A stretch of 64,000 nt of DNA, taken from positions 2,743,042 through 2,807,041 of the forward strand of contig OX638375.1 of NCBI GenBank assembly GCA_951813575.1, read 5' to 3'. Shown in pieces: positions 33,886 to 43,879 of the stretch; position 1 is the stretch's first letter; the number at the start of each line of letters is the position of its first letter. The notes beneath the pieces are model-generated. The model was not told the DNA's origin. It ran no database searches and saw only the letters and a program-made list of their open reading frames with translations. The position numbers and the translations under genes are program-made. Source of the stretch: Candidatus Binatia bacterium (GTDB lineage: Bacteria; Desulfobacterota; Binatia; UBA9968; JAJDTQ01).

Positions 33886-35241
33886 ATGGGTCAAAGAGCG
33901 AACAGCCTGCCGGACAGAATCAGGGAGTCGATTCACCGGGGTTGGTCCCGGAGCGAGCCTGGGGGCATCGTCCGAGTGGAAACCGTGATCCCGCACACGG
34001 ACGCTCTGGCGTGGTTGCGGGCTCAAGCGCCCGCTGCCGTCAAGATATACTGGGCCGACCGGGAGGGCCGGCATGAAGTGGCCGGAATCGGCTGCGCGGA
34101 CCTCGTCGCGGGCGGGGAGTCGGACGGCGTTGAGTCGCTGGTCGAGCATGTGCGCTCTCGTCTGCCAGCCGGGGAGACGGCGGCGAGATACTTCGGGGGA
34201 ATGCGCTTCAACGGCAGGAAGCCCTCGGACGCGGCTTGGCGCGACTTCGGTGGCTATCGGTTCGTGCTGCCGCGGTTCGAGTTGAGCCGAAGGGGTTCGG
34301 ACAGCGTGCTGGCGTGCCAGTGGCTGCATTCGGCCGTGGCGTCCGACACTCTGATGAAGGAGGTCGATTCCCTGGTGTCTCCGGCCCTGGACATCGCTTG
34401 CGACCAACCCGCGGCAACCGGCCGTGACGACCTCCCGAGTGCTGCTGGATGGGCCGCCGCCGTCACCGGGACCCTCAAGCTCGTGTCCGATGGTGCTGTG
34501 GACAAGGTCGTCCTCGCTCGGAAATCCACCTTCGGTTTCGCCGCCGAGTTGGATCCTCTGGCCTGCCTTCAGGCCCTGCTGGAGGAGGCGGAACACTGCT
34601 ACCGGTTCTGCTTCGTCCCGGCGCCGGGCCGGGCGTTTCTCGGGGCATCGCCGGAGCGACTGTACCAGCGGGAGGGGCGGCGGATCCTGTGCGACGCCAT
34701 CGCCGGCACGCGCGTGCGCGGCGACGGCGCCTCCCTGGACCGGCAGCTGGAACGGGATCTCATGGGCAGCGAGAAGGAGAGGCGGGAGCATGGCTACGTG
34801 GTCCGGGGAATCCGGGAAAGCCTGGCGCCGCTGTGCGGCTGGCTGGTCAACGGAGACGATCCGTCGGTAGTCAAGCTGCGCCAGTGCCAGCATCTCATGA
34901 GTACCTTCGAGGGCACGCTCCGTGACGGCGTCGCCGACGCGGAGTTGTTGAAAGCGCTGCACCCGACACCGGCTGTCGGCGGCTACCCCACCGGCTTCGC
35001 GGTTCGAGAGATCGAGAAACGCGAACCTTTCGATCGAGGCTGGTACGGGGGTCCCGTGGGTTGGGTGGGACGGGACGGTGCCGAGTTCGCCGTGGCGATC
35101 CGCTCCGGGCTCGTGGACGGTTCCACGATCTCGGTGTTCTCCGGCGCGGGCATCGTGGCCGGCTCGGTGCCCGGAGACGAATGGGAGGAGTTGGACTACA
35201 AGATCAGCCACTTCACCCAGGCCCTGAACCTGCCGCGATGA
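33886..35241 (+). CDS. menF: Isochorismate synthase
   Basis: This is a chorismate-binding enzyme of about 451 residues that converts chorismate to isochorismate, the first step of menaquinone synthesis. C-terminal signatures: VLARKSTFGFAA, FLGASPERLYQREGR, ILCDAIAGTR, MGSEKERREHGYVVR, LMSTFEGTLR, LHPTPAVGGYPTGFAV and EPFDRGWYGGPVGWVG. The start is uncertain: ATG 33886 is used, while ATG 33838 or GTG 33958 are also possible. Its TGA overlaps the menD ATG by 4 bases. As first gene of the men cluster it lies opposite the parDE promoter. Confidence 0.88.
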   Translation: MGQRANSLPDRIRESIHRGWSRSEPGGIVRVETVIPHTDALAWLRAQAPAAVKIYWADREGRHEVAGIGCADLVAGGESDGVESLVEHVRSRLPAGETAARYFGGMRFNGRKPSDAAWRDFGGYRFVLPRFELSRRGSDSVLACQWLHSAVASDTLMKEVDSLVSPALDIACDQPAATGRDDLPSAAGWAAAVTGTLKLVSDGAVDKVVLARKSTFGFAAELDPLACLQALLEEAEHCYRFCFVPAPGRAFLGASPERLYQREGRRILCDAIAGTRVRGDGASLDRQLERDLMGSEKERREHGYVVRGIRESLAPLCGWLVNGDDPSVVKLRQCQHLMSTFEGTLRDGVADAELLKALHPTPAVGGYPTGFAVREIEKREPFDRGWYGGPVGWVGRDGAEFAVAIRSGLVDGSTISVFSGAGIVAGSVPGDEWEELDYKISHFTQALNLPR

Positions 35242-37061
35242 CTCAAGCCCCTAACCTCAACCAACTGTGGGCATCGCTGCTGATCGAGGAGCTCGTCCGC
35301 AACGGCGTCGAGACGTTCTGCGTGGCTCCGGGTTCTCGAAGCACGCCGCTGGTGGTGGCGGTGGCGCGGAACAGCCGGGCCCGGAGCATCGTCCACTACG
35401 ACGAGCGCGGCGCGGCCTTCCATGCGTTGGGGTACGGGCGGGTTGCCGGGACGCCGGCCGCTGTCGTCACCACCTCGGGCAGCGCCTTGGCCAATGTTTG
35501 GCCTGCGGTGGTGGAGGCGTCGCTGGAGCGGGTGCCGCTGCTGGTGCTGAGCGGCGACCGGCCGCCGGAGCTGCAGGACGCCGGCGCCAACCAGACCATG
35601 GACCAGGTCAAGTTCTTCGGCGGTTACGTCGAGTGGTCGGCGACTCTTCCGTGTCCTTCCGCCGACGTCGATCCGGCGGTGGTGCTGACCACCGTGGACC
35701 AGGGGGTGAGGCGTTCCCGAAGGCCGTCAGGCGGGGCCGTCCATATCAACTGCATGTTCCGCGAGCCGCTGGCCCCAACGGAACAGGGGGGAGATTTCGA
35801 GAGGTATCTGGAGCCGGTGCGCGGATGGCGCGACGGCCACCACGCCTACACCCGTTACGAAAGCGCGCCGGTTCGTCCCGAACCGCACCTGTTGACTGAC
35901 GTGGCGGAGTTGGTCGAGCGCCGCCCTCGTGGCCTGCTGGTGGCCGGCGGGCTGGCGCACCCGGCGGAGCGCGCCGCGGTAGCCGGTCTCGCCCAGATGC
36001 TGGGCTGGCCGTTCCTTCCCGACGTCACCTCGGGGCTTCGGCTGGATGGCAGGAACGGGACCGTCATCCCTTATCACGACATCTTGCTCGGCTCCAAGGA
36101 GTTCATGCAGGAACATCCCATCGAGGCGGTGATACACGTCGGCGGGCGCTGGACTTCGAGGCGGCTCCCGGACCACCTGGAGGACGCGCCGCCGAACGAC
36201 TACGTGGTGGTGAACGACCACCCGGAACGCCAGGATGCCATTCACCGAGCGACACGGCGGTTGCAGATTCCGGTGGCGGAATTGTGCGAGGCGTTGAGGA
36301 CGGTGGTCGGCGATGTCCGGGCGGGAGGCGATGCAGCGGAAGCGGGTACGACCGGGGAAACCGGCGGCGCCCGTGCGGACTGGCTCACGAGCTGGCAGCG
36401 GGCGTCGGAGCACGTCGGCCGGCGCCTCGATGAACTGCTGTCCCCGGACCAGACCCTGAACGAGCCCAAGGTCGCGTGGCTTGTTTCGCGCCATATCGGA
36501 GCGGATGAAGGGCTGTATCTCGCGTCGAGCATGCCGGTCCGGGACGTGGACACCTTCGGCTGTCCGAGGCCGGATCCGGTAATAGTGGCCGCCAACCGGG
36601 GCGCCAGCGGGGTGGACGGCACCATCGCCACGGCCACGGGATTCGCGCGGGGGCTGGGGAAGGGCGTCACCCTCATGATGGGCGACCAGGCGTTTCTGCA
36701 CGATCTGAACTCCCTGCGGTTGTGCCGGACCCTGGATACCCCGTTCGTCATCGTCGTGTTGAACAACGACGGCGGAGGGATCTTCTCGTTCCTTCCCATC
36801 GCCGGCTTCGCCGACGTTTTCGAAACTTACTTCGGCGCGCCCCACGGCATGAACTTCGAGCACGCCGCGGCGCTGTTCGAGCTCGAGTACGCCAGACCGG
36901 CGACGGCCGACGGGTTCGTCGAGGCCTACGGAGAGGCCCGGGCCCGGCCCGGCGCCACCGTGATCGAAGTGCAGACCACGCGCCGGGACAACTACGAGCT
37001 TCACGTGAGGCTGCGGAAAGCGGCATTGGAAGGGTTCACTTCCCTGGCATCGGGGACTTGA
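35238..37061 (+). CDS. menD: SEPHCHC synthase
   Basis: This is a 607-residue thiamin-diphosphate enzyme that adds the 2-oxoglutarate-derived succinyl semialdehyde to isochorismate. N-terminal: ELVRNGVETFCVAPGSRSTP and AVVTTSGSALANVWPAVVEA. C-terminal ThDP region: VIVAANRGASGVDGTIATAT, GDQAFLHDLNSL and VVLNNDGGGIFSFLPI. ATG at 35238 overlaps the menF stop (ATGA), so translation is coupled. A 233-base spacer with REP elements separates it from menH. Confidence 0.94.
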   Translation: MTQAPNLNQLWASLLIEELVRNGVETFCVAPGSRSTPLVVAVARNSRARSIVHYDERGAAFHALGYGRVAGTPAAVVTTSGSALANVWPAVVEASLERVPLLVLSGDRPPELQDAGANQTMDQVKFFGGYVEWSATLPCPSADVDPAVVLTTVDQGVRRSRRPSGGAVHINCMFREPLAPTEQGGDFERYLEPVRGWRDGHHAYTRYESAPVRPEPHLLTDVAELVERRPRGLLVAGGLAHPAERAAVAGLAQMLGWPFLPDVTSGLRLDGRNGTVIPYHDILLGSKEFMQEHPIEAVIHVGGRWTSRRLPDHLEDAPPNDYVVVNDHPERQDAIHRATRRLQIPVAELCEALRTVVGDVRAGGDAAEAGTTGETGGARADWLTSWQRASEHVGRRLDELLSPDQTLNEPKVAWLVSRHIGADEGLYLASSMPVRDVDTFGCPRPDPVIVAANRGASGVDGTIATATGFARGLGKGVTLMMGDQAFLHDLNSLRLCRTLDTPFVIVVLNNDGGGIFSFLPIAGFADVFETYFGAPHGMNFEHAAALFELEYARPATADGFVEAYGEARARPGATVIEVQTTRRDNYELHVRLRKAALEGFTSLASGT

Positions 37062-37125
37062 CGGCGCTGCATAGCATTAACGGAGTCGCGGGGTCTCACC
37101 TCCCCGTCACCCCGGACCACCTCCC

Positions 37126-37154
37126 CGTCACCCCGGACTTGATCCGGGGTCCAG
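37126..37154. repeat. REP-like palindrome between menD and menH
   Basis: CGTCACCCCGGACTTGATCC... is an imperfect copy of the CCCCGGGTCAAG family. A partial copy (CCCCGTCACCCCGGACCACC) lies just before it. Confidence 0.75.
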
Positions 37155-37239
37155 GAGGGTCGAGGGGCGGGGGCTCGGCCACGCACGGCAGACGACCAAC
37201 GGCCTCCGGCGATGGAAATGGCGGCTGGCGGCTCGCCGC

Positions 37240-37267
37240 CTGGACCCCGGGTCAAGCCCGGGGTGAC
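37240..37267. repeat. REP-like palindrome between menD and menH, inverted copy
   Basis: CTGGACCCCGGGTCAAGCCC... lies opposite in orientation to the copy at 37126. The pair forms an inverted arrangement with about 85 bases between, so it may fold as one large hairpin in the men transcript. Confidence 0.75.
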
Positions 37268-37294
37268 ATCACGGGTGCCGGGGTGACGTAGTAG

Positions 37295-38140
37295 ATGCCG
37301 GGAATGTCGACTGCCGATTCGAAGGACACCAAATTGCCCGACCCGTATCGACTCCACTATGAACTCCAGGGCAGCGGCGGGGACGCGGACCCGGCGTTGT
37401 TGTTCCTTCACGGTTTCATGGGCTCGGGCCGGGACTGGACGGAGACGGTGGAGGCGCTTCCGGAGTGCCGGTGCGTCCTGGCGGACCTTCCGGGTCACGG
37501 GTTGAGCGCCGGTTGTCCGCCCGGCGTCTATCCGATGCCCCAGGCGGCGCTTGCACTGCTCGCGGTGCTGGACGCACTCGGGATAGGGCAGTGTGTGCCG
37601 GTGGGCTATTCCATGGGAGCGCGGCTTGCCCTCTACGTGGCGTTGACCCACCCGGACCGTTGCCGCGCGGTGGTGTTGGAGTCAGGATCGCCCGGACTCG
37701 CCTCGGAGCGTGAGCGCGAGGCCCGGCGCGAGTGGGACGAATCCAAGGCCTCGGAGCTGGAACGGCAGGGGCTGGATGCCTTCCTGGAGGATTGGTACCG
37801 ACAGCCGTTGTTCCAATCCATCCACCGGGACGAGGCGCGCTTCACGGCGCTGATGAAGCGGCGGCGGCACAACGACCCGGCGGGCCTCGCCCGCTCCCTC
37901 CAGCTCATGGGCACGGGCTCCCAGCCTTCCCTGTGGCCGCAACTCCCACGGATGCCGTTTCCATGGCTGGCCGTGGCCGGTGAGCTCGACCCCCGCTACA
38001 GAAAAACCATGCAGGATATGGTAAGCCTCTCGGAAAATGGCAGGCTCGTGACCCTCCCGGACGCGGGCCACAACACGCATTTCGAGAATCCCGAGGCATT
38101 CTCCCGCGCCCTGCGGGAGTTTCTGGTGTCCTGCCGCTGA
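37295..38140 (+). CDS. menH: SHCHC synthase (MenH, alpha/beta-hydrolase)
   Basis: This is a 281-residue alpha/beta hydrolase that removes pyruvate from SEPHCHC. The nucleophile elbow is VPVGYSMGARLALYVAL (Ser near 104), the oxyanion region LLFLHGFMGSGRDWTE, the Asp is in VAGELDPRY and the His in DAGHNTHFENPEAF. Two ATG codons (37295, 37304) could start it; the second is closer to the conserved part. Its position in the cluster after menD supports the assignment. Confidence 0.85.
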   Translation: MPGMSTADSKDTKLPDPYRLHYELQGSGGDADPALLFLHGFMGSGRDWTETVEALPECRCVLADLPGHGLSAGCPPGVYPMPQAALALLAVLDALGIGQCVPVGYSMGARLALYVALTHPDRCRAVVLESGSPGLASEREREARREWDESKASELERQGLDAFLEDWYRQPLFQSIHRDEARFTALMKRRRHNDPAGLARSLQLMGTGSQPSLWPQLPRMPFPWLAVAGELDPRYRKTMQDMVSLSENGRLVTLPDAGHNTHFENPEAFSRALREFLVSCR

Positions 38141-38187
38141 CGAATCGGCAGGTTGACGTCGTCTCCGCGTCATTCCCGCGCCTCCTC

Positions 38188-38291
38188 CGTCATTCCCGCG
38201 AAAGCGGGAATCCAGGGGTGTGGAGGGGAGCCGCATTCGGCGTCTCTCGCCGCCGCACTGTTTCTGGATTCCCGCTTTCGCGGGAATGACG
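38188..38291. repeat. Inverted pair of REP elements, ATTCCCGCGAAAGCGGGAAT family
   Basis: CGTCATTCCCGCGAAAGCGG... (38188-38215) and its reverse complement (38264-38291) flank 48 bases, a BIME-like arrangement. Each copy is itself a palindrome with a short loop. A second pair is at 45937-46038. It sits between menH and menB. Confidence 0.85.
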
Positions 38292-38366
38292 GAGGAGGCG
38301 GGAATGACGGGACGGAGGAGGCGCGGGAAGACGTCTTTGGGGTCGGATAGGAGCTAGAGGACAGCT

Positions 38367-39182
38367 ATGATCGAATGGACCGAGGCGGGACAGTACACCG
38401 ACATCAAGTACCACAAGACCGACGGCATCGCGAAAATCACCATCAACCGCCCGGAGGTGCGCAACGCCTTTCGGCCGCTGACGGTGGAGGAGATGATCCA
38501 GGCATTGGATGAGGCGCGCAACGACCCGGCCATCGGCGTGGTGATCCTCACCGGCGAGGGCAGGGAAGCGTTCTGCTCCGGCGGCGACCAGAAGGTGCGC
38601 GGGGATTCGGGGTACAAGGACGGGGCCGGCGTGCACCGGCTGAACGTGCTGGATTTCCAGCGCCAGATGCGCAGTTGCCCCATGCCCGTCGTCGCCATGG
38701 TGGCGGGTTACGCCGTGGGCGGCGGGCACGTGCTGCACGTCATGTGCGACCTCACCATCGCCGCCGACAACGCCATCTTCGGGCAGACCGGCCCCCGGGT
38801 GGGCTCCTTCGACGGCGGCTACGGCGCCACCTACCTGGCGCGCATCGTGGGCCAGAAGAAGGCTCGCGAGATCTGGTACCTGTGCCGGCAGTACAACGCC
38901 CAGCAGGCCCTCGACATGGGACTGGTGAACGCGGTGGTGCCGTACGAGCGGTTGGAGGAGGAGACGGTCCAGTGGTGCCGGGAGATCCTCGCCAACTCGC
39001 CCATCGCCATCCGCTGCCTCAAGGCCTCGTTCAACGCGGACTGTGACGGCCAGGCCGGTCTGCAGGAGCTGGCGGGCAACGCTACCATGCTCTTCTACAT
39101 GACCGAGGAAGGGCAGGAAGGACGGAACGCCTTCGTCGAGAAGCGCAAGCCGGACTTCTCGAAGTTCCCCCGGCGGCCCTGA
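38367..39182 (+). CDS. menB: 1,4-Dihydroxy-2-naphthoyl-CoA synthase
   Basis: This is a 271-residue crotonase-fold enzyme that closes the second ring of the naphthoquinone. Signatures: [74 protein letters not shown] and [20 protein letters not shown]. The C-terminal [20 protein letters not shown] closes it as in all MenB proteins. The ATG at 38367 is reliable. Confidence 0.95.
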   Translation: MIEWTEAGQYTDIKYHKTDGIAKITINRPEVRNAFRPLTVEEMIQALDEARNDPAIGVVILTGEGREAFCSGGDQKVRGDSGYKDGAGVHRLNVLDFQRQMRSCPMPVVAMVAGYAVGGGHVLHVMCDLTIAADNAIFGQTGPRVGSFDGGYGATYLARIVGQKKAREIWYLCRQYNAQQALDMGLVNAVVPYERLEEETVQWCREILANSPIAIRCLKASFNADCDGQAGLQELAGNATMLFYMTEEGQEGRNAFVEKRKPDFSKFPRRP

Positions 39183-39209
39183 ACCAACAACAACCGGTAA
39201 GGGGACCCA

Positions 39210-40112
39210 GTGGCACAGGACCCCCTCCTCGAGCCGCCCGGCGCCGTCTCCGTCTGGTTGCTGGCGGCCCGCCCCAAGACTCTCTGGGCATCCATCGCCC
39301 CCGTGGTGGTCGGCACCGCCATGGCCTTCGGCGACGGCGGCTTTCACGCGCCCGCGGCGCTGGTGGCGCTAGCGTGCTCGGTGCTGATCCAGGTCGCCAC
39401 CAACTTCGCCAACGACCTCTTCGACTACCAGAAGGGCGCCGACACCGAGGCCCGCCAGGGCCCCTTGCGGGTCACCCAGGCCGGTCTCGCGACCCCCGGC
39501 ATGATGAAGCGTGGCATCCTTGTGGTGCTGTTGCTCACGCTGCTCGGCGGCCTCTACCTCATCTGGCGCGGCGGTTGGCCGGCGGTCCTGATCGGCGTCC
39601 TTTCGGTGGCGTGCGGAATGCTCTACACCGGCGGACCCCGTCCCTTGGGTTACATGGGACTGGGTGACCTCTTCGTGTTGATCTTCTTCGGCCCGGTGGC
39701 GGTGGCCGGCACCTTCTACGTGCAGGCGCTGACGGTGAACGCCACGGTGATCGTCGCCGGCCTGGCGCCAGGGCTCCTGTCGGTGGCCATCCTCGCGGTC
39801 AACAATCTCCGCGACGTGCACGAAGACGCGCGCACCGGCAAGCGGACGCTGGCCGTGCGATTCGGGCCCGGCTTCGCCCGCGCCGAATACATCATCGCCG
39901 TGGTCGTGGCCTGCCTGCTCCCGCTCCTGCTCTACCTCTCCTCGGGACGTCACCCCTACTCGGTCGCCACCGTGGCCGTGGTGGTCGTGGCCGTGCCGGC
40001 CTTCCGCCGTCTCTTCGTCCTCGACGGTCCGCTCCTGAACCCCGTCCTCGCCTACACGGCCAAGCTTCTGTTGCTGTACAGCGCCGTGTTCTCCATCGGT
40101 TGGGTGCTGTGA
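39210..40112 (+). CDS. menA: 1,4-Dihydroxy-2-naphthoate polyprenyltransferase
   Basis: This is a 300-residue UbiA-superfamily membrane enzyme with about nine helices that attaches the isoprenoid tail. The two Asp-rich motifs are NFANDLFDYQKGADTEARQG and NNLRDVHEDARTGKRTLAVR. The start is GTG at 39210 behind AAGGGGACCC. It is 27 bases after menB. The cluster is interrupted after this gene by an antisense DUF2332 gene. Confidence 0.93.
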   Translation: MAQDPLLEPPGAVSVWLLAARPKTLWASIAPVVVGTAMAFGDGGFHAPAALVALACSVLIQVATNFANDLFDYQKGADTEARQGPLRVTQAGLATPGMMKRGILVVLLLTLLGGLYLIWRGGWPAVLIGVLSVACGMLYTGGPRPLGYMGLGDLFVLIFFGPVAVAGTFYVQALTVNATVIVAGLAPGLLSVAILAVNNLRDVHEDARTGKRTLAVRFGPGFARAEYIIAVVVACLLPLLLYLSSGRHPYSVATVAVVVVAVPAFRRLFVLDGPLLNPVLAYTAKLLLLYSAVFSIGWVL

Positions 40113-40130
40113 CGGCTCCCGCTCATGGGG

Positions 40131-41153
40131 TTAGCTCTCGACCAACCATTCGATCCATCGGCCATGGTTCTCGCAGTTCGCCAAACGGGCCTCGCTCCTC
40201 ACGCCGTTCCGGTATGAAACCAGGGCCAGGCCGCACTCACTGTCGCAGGCGCCTCTTCTGTTTGAGACGAACCACAAGTCCCTTTGCGCGCCGTAGTGCG
40301 CCAGCGTAGCGTTGAACTGCTTACGCGCCTCGGGCGAGAGGTTGGTGAAGACACGGACGACGCACAAGGCCGCTTCCCTGGGAACTTCCGCCAGCAACTC
40401 GGGCAGTAGCCCCACGCCATCGCCGGCGATGATCTCGGGCTTCTCTCGTCGCGCCACGGCCAAGGCGTTCTCAAGCAGACGTGCCCGCTCGCGGTCCCCT
40501 GGCCAGATCAACGACCGAAGCCACAGGGTCTCCTGCCGGTCGTCGGCGTCGATGGGGAACAAGTCGACCCCGATACGGCGGGCCACCTCCGGCAGTGCTG
40601 CGGGAACGGGCGGGGTGAACCGCCCGCGCAGGGAACAGTCGATCCGGACGGGCGAGTTCGCATCTCCCGAACGCAGACCGTCTCCGTAGTCGTAGCCGTA
40701 GCGGTCCCAGAGCAGGTTCAAGCCGGCAGCCGCACCTATCTCCAGAAGGTGGAGCGGCCGCCCCGGTGCCTGCCGGGAGACGAAAACAAAGGCGGGCAGC
40801 AGCAACGCGGATCGCCTCACCTCGTTGGTCTGGACCGTCCGTGTCGAAATGATCTCCGTGATGGTGGCGGCGTGCTCGAGACAGAACGAACGGAAATCGG
40901 GGTAGGGGTCACCCAACGGCGCGGAGTTGTCCTTGTAGAACGAGGCCAGGGGGTGTGGCGTTCCCTTCAGGAGGAGGAACCGCACCGCCGCGAACAACAG
41001 ATTCGCCACCCTCTCGCCTTTTCGGGCTTGGGCGGCCAGGCTCAGGAGCTCCGGATCTTCCGCGGTACCCGTGGCGAGCCGTTCGTACAGCGGCGAGGAC
41101 TCACGGCAGTGGCGGGCGAAGGCGCGGAATTGGTTGGAGACGGGGTCGGACAT
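40131..41153 (-). CDS. DUF2332 domain protein
   Basis: This is a 340-residue protein of the DUF2332 family, which has a methyltransferase-like fold. Typical: NQFRAFARHCRESSPLYERL, HPLASFYKDNSAPLGDPYPD, NEVRRSALLLPAFVFV, LHLLEIGAAAGLNLLWDRYG and GADPND-like acidic sites later. It lies on the minus strand inside the otherwise rightward men cluster, with menA converging on it and menC diverging from it. It shows no visible link to menaquinone synthesis. It could be an inserted gene. Confidence 0.8.
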   Translation of the reverse strand: MSDPVSNQFRAFARHCRESSPLYERLATGTAEDPELLSLAAQARKGERVANLLFAAVRFLLLKGTPHPLASFYKDNSAPLGDPYPDFRSFCLEHAATITEIISTRTVQTNEVRRSALLLPAFVFVSRQAPGRPLHLLEIGAAAGLNLLWDRYGYDYGDGLRSGDANSPVRIDCSLRGRFTPPVPAALPEVARRIGVDLFPIDADDRQETLWLRSLIWPGDRERARLLENALAVARREKPEIIAGDGVGLLPELLAEVPREAALCVVRVFTNLSPEARKQFNATLAHYGAQRDLWFVSNRRGACDSECGLALVSYRNGVRSEARLANCENHGRWIEWLVES

Positions 41154-41229
41154 GGGTGGTAGCTTCCCGGCGGGAGTTCAAAATGCCCGCGGGGTAGTGA
41201 TATCAAAGGGGAACAAGGCAACCCGGTGC

Positions 41230-42354
41230 ATGAAACTCCAGCATACCACAAGAACCACCGCGGATAGTCCGGACGCCGGGACTCTCTCACGCTGCCGGAT
41301 CTTCCGCTATCGCCTGCCGCTGGCGGCGCCGTTGCGGCTGGCGGGTCAAGTGATTCACGAGCGTGCCGGCGTCCTGGTCCGGATCGATTCCGGTTCCGGT
41401 GCCTCAGGTTGGGGTGATGCGGCGCCGTTGCCGGGGTTCAGCCGGGAGACTGTCCAGGAGGCCGAGACGGAGCTGACCGCCTGGGCCGGCGCCGGGTTCG
41501 ACACAGGCGGCGATGATCGCGAATCATGGCTGAGCGGTGGGCTCGCGGCGGCGTCGCCCTCCGTGCGCTTCGCGTTGGAGACGGCGCTCGCGAGACTGTC
41601 GCGGCGGATGGAGGACGCGGCGGCAGCGGAGTTGGCCTGCTTCGAGGGCGCCGTTCCGGTCAACGGCCTACTCGCAGGTTCGCGCGAGGAGGTGCTAGCG
41701 GACGCCCGGCGACTCCGCGACGGCGGTTGCCGGGCGGTCAAGCTCAAGGTGGGGGGGCGGCCGGTTGCGGAAGACGTCGGACTCACCCGGGCGGTGCGTG
41801 ACGTGATCGGCGACGCCGTGAGTCTCAGGCTGGACGCCAACCGGAGCTGGAGCCTGGAGCAGGGGGTGGCGTTCGGCCGCCAGCTCGGCGGCGCCGGCGT
41901 CGAGTATCTGGAGGAACCCTTGCGCGACCCCTCGCAACTGCGGGAGCTGTTCGATGCCACGGGCATTCCCGTGGCCTTGGACGAAAGCCTCCTGGAGCTT
42001 CGGCCGGAGGACCTCGAAGGACGGCGCGAGGTGGGCGCCGTGGTGCTGAAGCCGACGCTCCTGGGCGGCCTCGCAAGGGCCGGGGAATGGGCGGCCAAGG
42101 CGTCGGCGCTGAACATCCGTCCCGTGGTGAGCAGTTGTTTCGAGAGCGGCGTCGGGCTGCTGGCGCTGGCGGCGTTCGCCTGGGCCTCCACGGGAGACGC
42201 GGTGCCCGCGGGTCTCGACACCTATCGGCGGCTCGCCGCGGACGTGGTGGAGCCGCGCCTGCCGTTCGGCGCCGGAGCCATTGCGTGGAGCGACGCTGTG
42301 GCACGGGCGCATCGCATCGACGGGTCGAGGCTGAGCGAGATCCGGCATGCCTGA
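41230..42354 (+). CDS. menC: o-Succinylbenzoate synthase
   Basis: This is a 374-residue enolase-superfamily enzyme that dehydrates SHCHC. The active-site Lys-x-Lys is in CRAVKLKVGGRPVAED, the three metal acids are in SLRLDANRSW, VEYLEEPLRD and VALDESLLEL, and a second-face lysine lies in GAVVLKPTLLGG. The N-terminal RYRLPLAAPLRLAGQVIHER is typical. ATG at 41230. It overlaps menE by 8 bases. Confidence 0.9.
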   Translation: MKLQHTTRTTADSPDAGTLSRCRIFRYRLPLAAPLRLAGQVIHERAGVLVRIDSGSGASGWGDAAPLPGFSRETVQEAETELTAWAGAGFDTGGDDRESWLSGGLAAASPSVRFALETALARLSRRMEDAAAAELACFEGAVPVNGLLAGSREEVLADARRLRDGGCRAVKLKVGGRPVAEDVGLTRAVRDVIGDAVSLRLDANRSWSLEQGVAFGRQLGGAGVEYLEEPLRDPSQLRELFDATGIPVALDESLLELRPEDLEGRREVGAVVLKPTLLGGLARAGEWAAKASALNIRPVVSSCFESGVGLLALAAFAWASTGDAVPAGLDTYRRLAADVVEPRLPFGAGAIAWSDAVARAHRIDGSRLSEIRHA

Positions 42355-43879
42355 GATCCGCTGTCCGCTCGAAGAAGCGGCCGAGCGTCACGGCTACCGG
42401 CCCGCGTTCGTCAGCGGCGCTCGGGCCGTCTCCTACGCGGAGTTCCACCAGCGCGTGGCGCGGGTGACCGCGGCGCTGCGGCGGGCGGGGTGCAACCCTG
42501 GAGAGCGCGTGGCCATTCTCGCTCCCAACAGCCCCGACTACCTCGTCTGGTTGCTGGCGGTGCTCCGCCTGGGGGCGGTGTGCTGTCCCATGAATACGAG
42601 ACTCCCGTACCGCACGGTGGCGGACCTTCTGCGCCGCGTGGACTGTCGCACGCTGGTGGTGGGGGAGTCGGAACCGCAGGGCTCCACCGGCACGGCGGGC
42701 GACACGCCGATCATGCAGGACCATGACTTGCGGGTCATCCGGGGCAACGACCTGGACGTGGCCGGAGACGGCGACCCGACCGCGCCCGACGCGCGTCCGG
42801 CGGTGGACGCCCAGGGCTCCACCATGCCGCTCGACCGTCCCGCCACCATCGTCTTCACCTCCGGCAGCACCGGGGCTCCCAAGGCCGTGCTCCACTCCTA
42901 CGGCAACCACTACTACAACGCGCTCGGCTGCAACCGGAACCTGCCGCTGGCGACCGGCGACCGCTGGCTGCTGGACCTGCCGCTGTACCACGTGGGCGGG
43001 CTCGGCATTCTCTTCCGGTCCCTGCTGGCGGGCTCCACGGTGGTGTTGCCCGACCGGGGAGAGGCCTTGGACGGGGTGTTGAGCCGATACGAGGTCACGC
43101 ACCTTTCGGTGGTGGTGACGCAACTGCACCGGCTGTTGCAGCAGCCCGATGCCGTTCGCTACCCTGCGCTCCGCTACATCGTCCTGGGCGGCAGCCCGGT
43201 GCCGCTGAAGCTGCTGGAGCGCGCGGGCGCCCGCGGCCTGCCGGTGTTCGCCAGCTACGGCTGCACCGAGATGGCCTCGCAGGTGGCCACGACGGGGCCG
43301 GAATCCACCACGGCCCAGCGTCTCACCTCCGGGAAGCTGCTGCCGCACCGCAAGCTCCGCATCGGGGAAGGAGGAGAGATCCAGTTGGCGGGAGAGACCT
43401 TGTTCATGGGTTACGTCGACGGCGACGACGTCAGGCGCCCCGTCACCGAAGACGGCTGGTTCACCACCGGCGACCTCGGGCGCGTGGACGAGGACGGCTA
43501 CCTGACGGTCATCGGCCGCCGCGACAACCGGTTCTTCTCCGGCGGCGAGACGATCCACCCGGAAGAGATCGAACGCGCGCTGACCGACCACGAGGGGGTC
43601 GACCAGGCGGTGGTGGTGCCCATCCCGGACGAGGAGTTCGGCCAGCGCTGCGTGGCTTTCGTGCAGCCGCGCGGCGGGTGTCCCGACGGCCCGGCCTTGG
43701 CGGCGTGGCTCGGGCAGACCCTGCCTCGCTACAAGGTGCCGGACGCGTTCTACCAGTGGCCGGACACCGATCCGAATACGTTCAAGATCGACCGGGCGCG
43801 ATTCCGCCGCTTGGCCGTGGACGGGCCCAAGGCGCCGCTGGGGCCAAGGGCGCAAGCAGCACCGGAAGGAATTCCATGA
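42347..43879 (+). CDS. menE: o-Succinylbenzoate-CoA ligase
   Basis: This is a 510-residue acyl-adenylate-forming enzyme (ANL family). Core motifs: VFTSGSTGAPKAVLHSY (A3), VFASYGCTEMASQ (A5), DGWFTTGDLGRVDEDGYLTV (A7/A8) and IGRRDNRFFSGGETIHPEEI. A C-terminal lysine is in PNTFKIDRARF. It activates o-succinylbenzoate before MenB. The stop overlaps the start of the E1-alpha gene (ATGA). Confidence 0.92.
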   Translation: MPEIRCPLEEAAERHGYRPAFVSGARAVSYAEFHQRVARVTAALRRAGCNPGERVAILAPNSPDYLVWLLAVLRLGAVCCPMNTRLPYRTVADLLRRVDCRTLVVGESEPQGSTGTAGDTPIMQDHDLRVIRGNDLDVAGDGDPTAPDARPAVDAQGSTMPLDRPATIVFTSGSTGAPKAVLHSYGNHYYNALGCNRNLPLATGDRWLLDLPLYHVGGLGILFRSLLAGSTVVLPDRGEALDGVLSRYEVTHLSVVVTQLHRLLQQPDAVRYPALRYIVLGGSPVPLKLLERAGARGLPVFASYGCTEMASQVATTGPESTTAQRLTSGKLLPHRKLRIGEGGEIQLAGETLFMGYVDGDDVRRPVTEDGWFTTGDLGRVDEDGYLTVIGRRDNRFFSGGETIHPEEIERALTDHEGVDQAVVVPIPDEEFGQRCVAFVQPRGGCPDGPALAAWLGQTLPRYKVPDAFYQWPDTDPNTFKIDRARFRRLAVDGPKAPLGPRAQAAPEGIP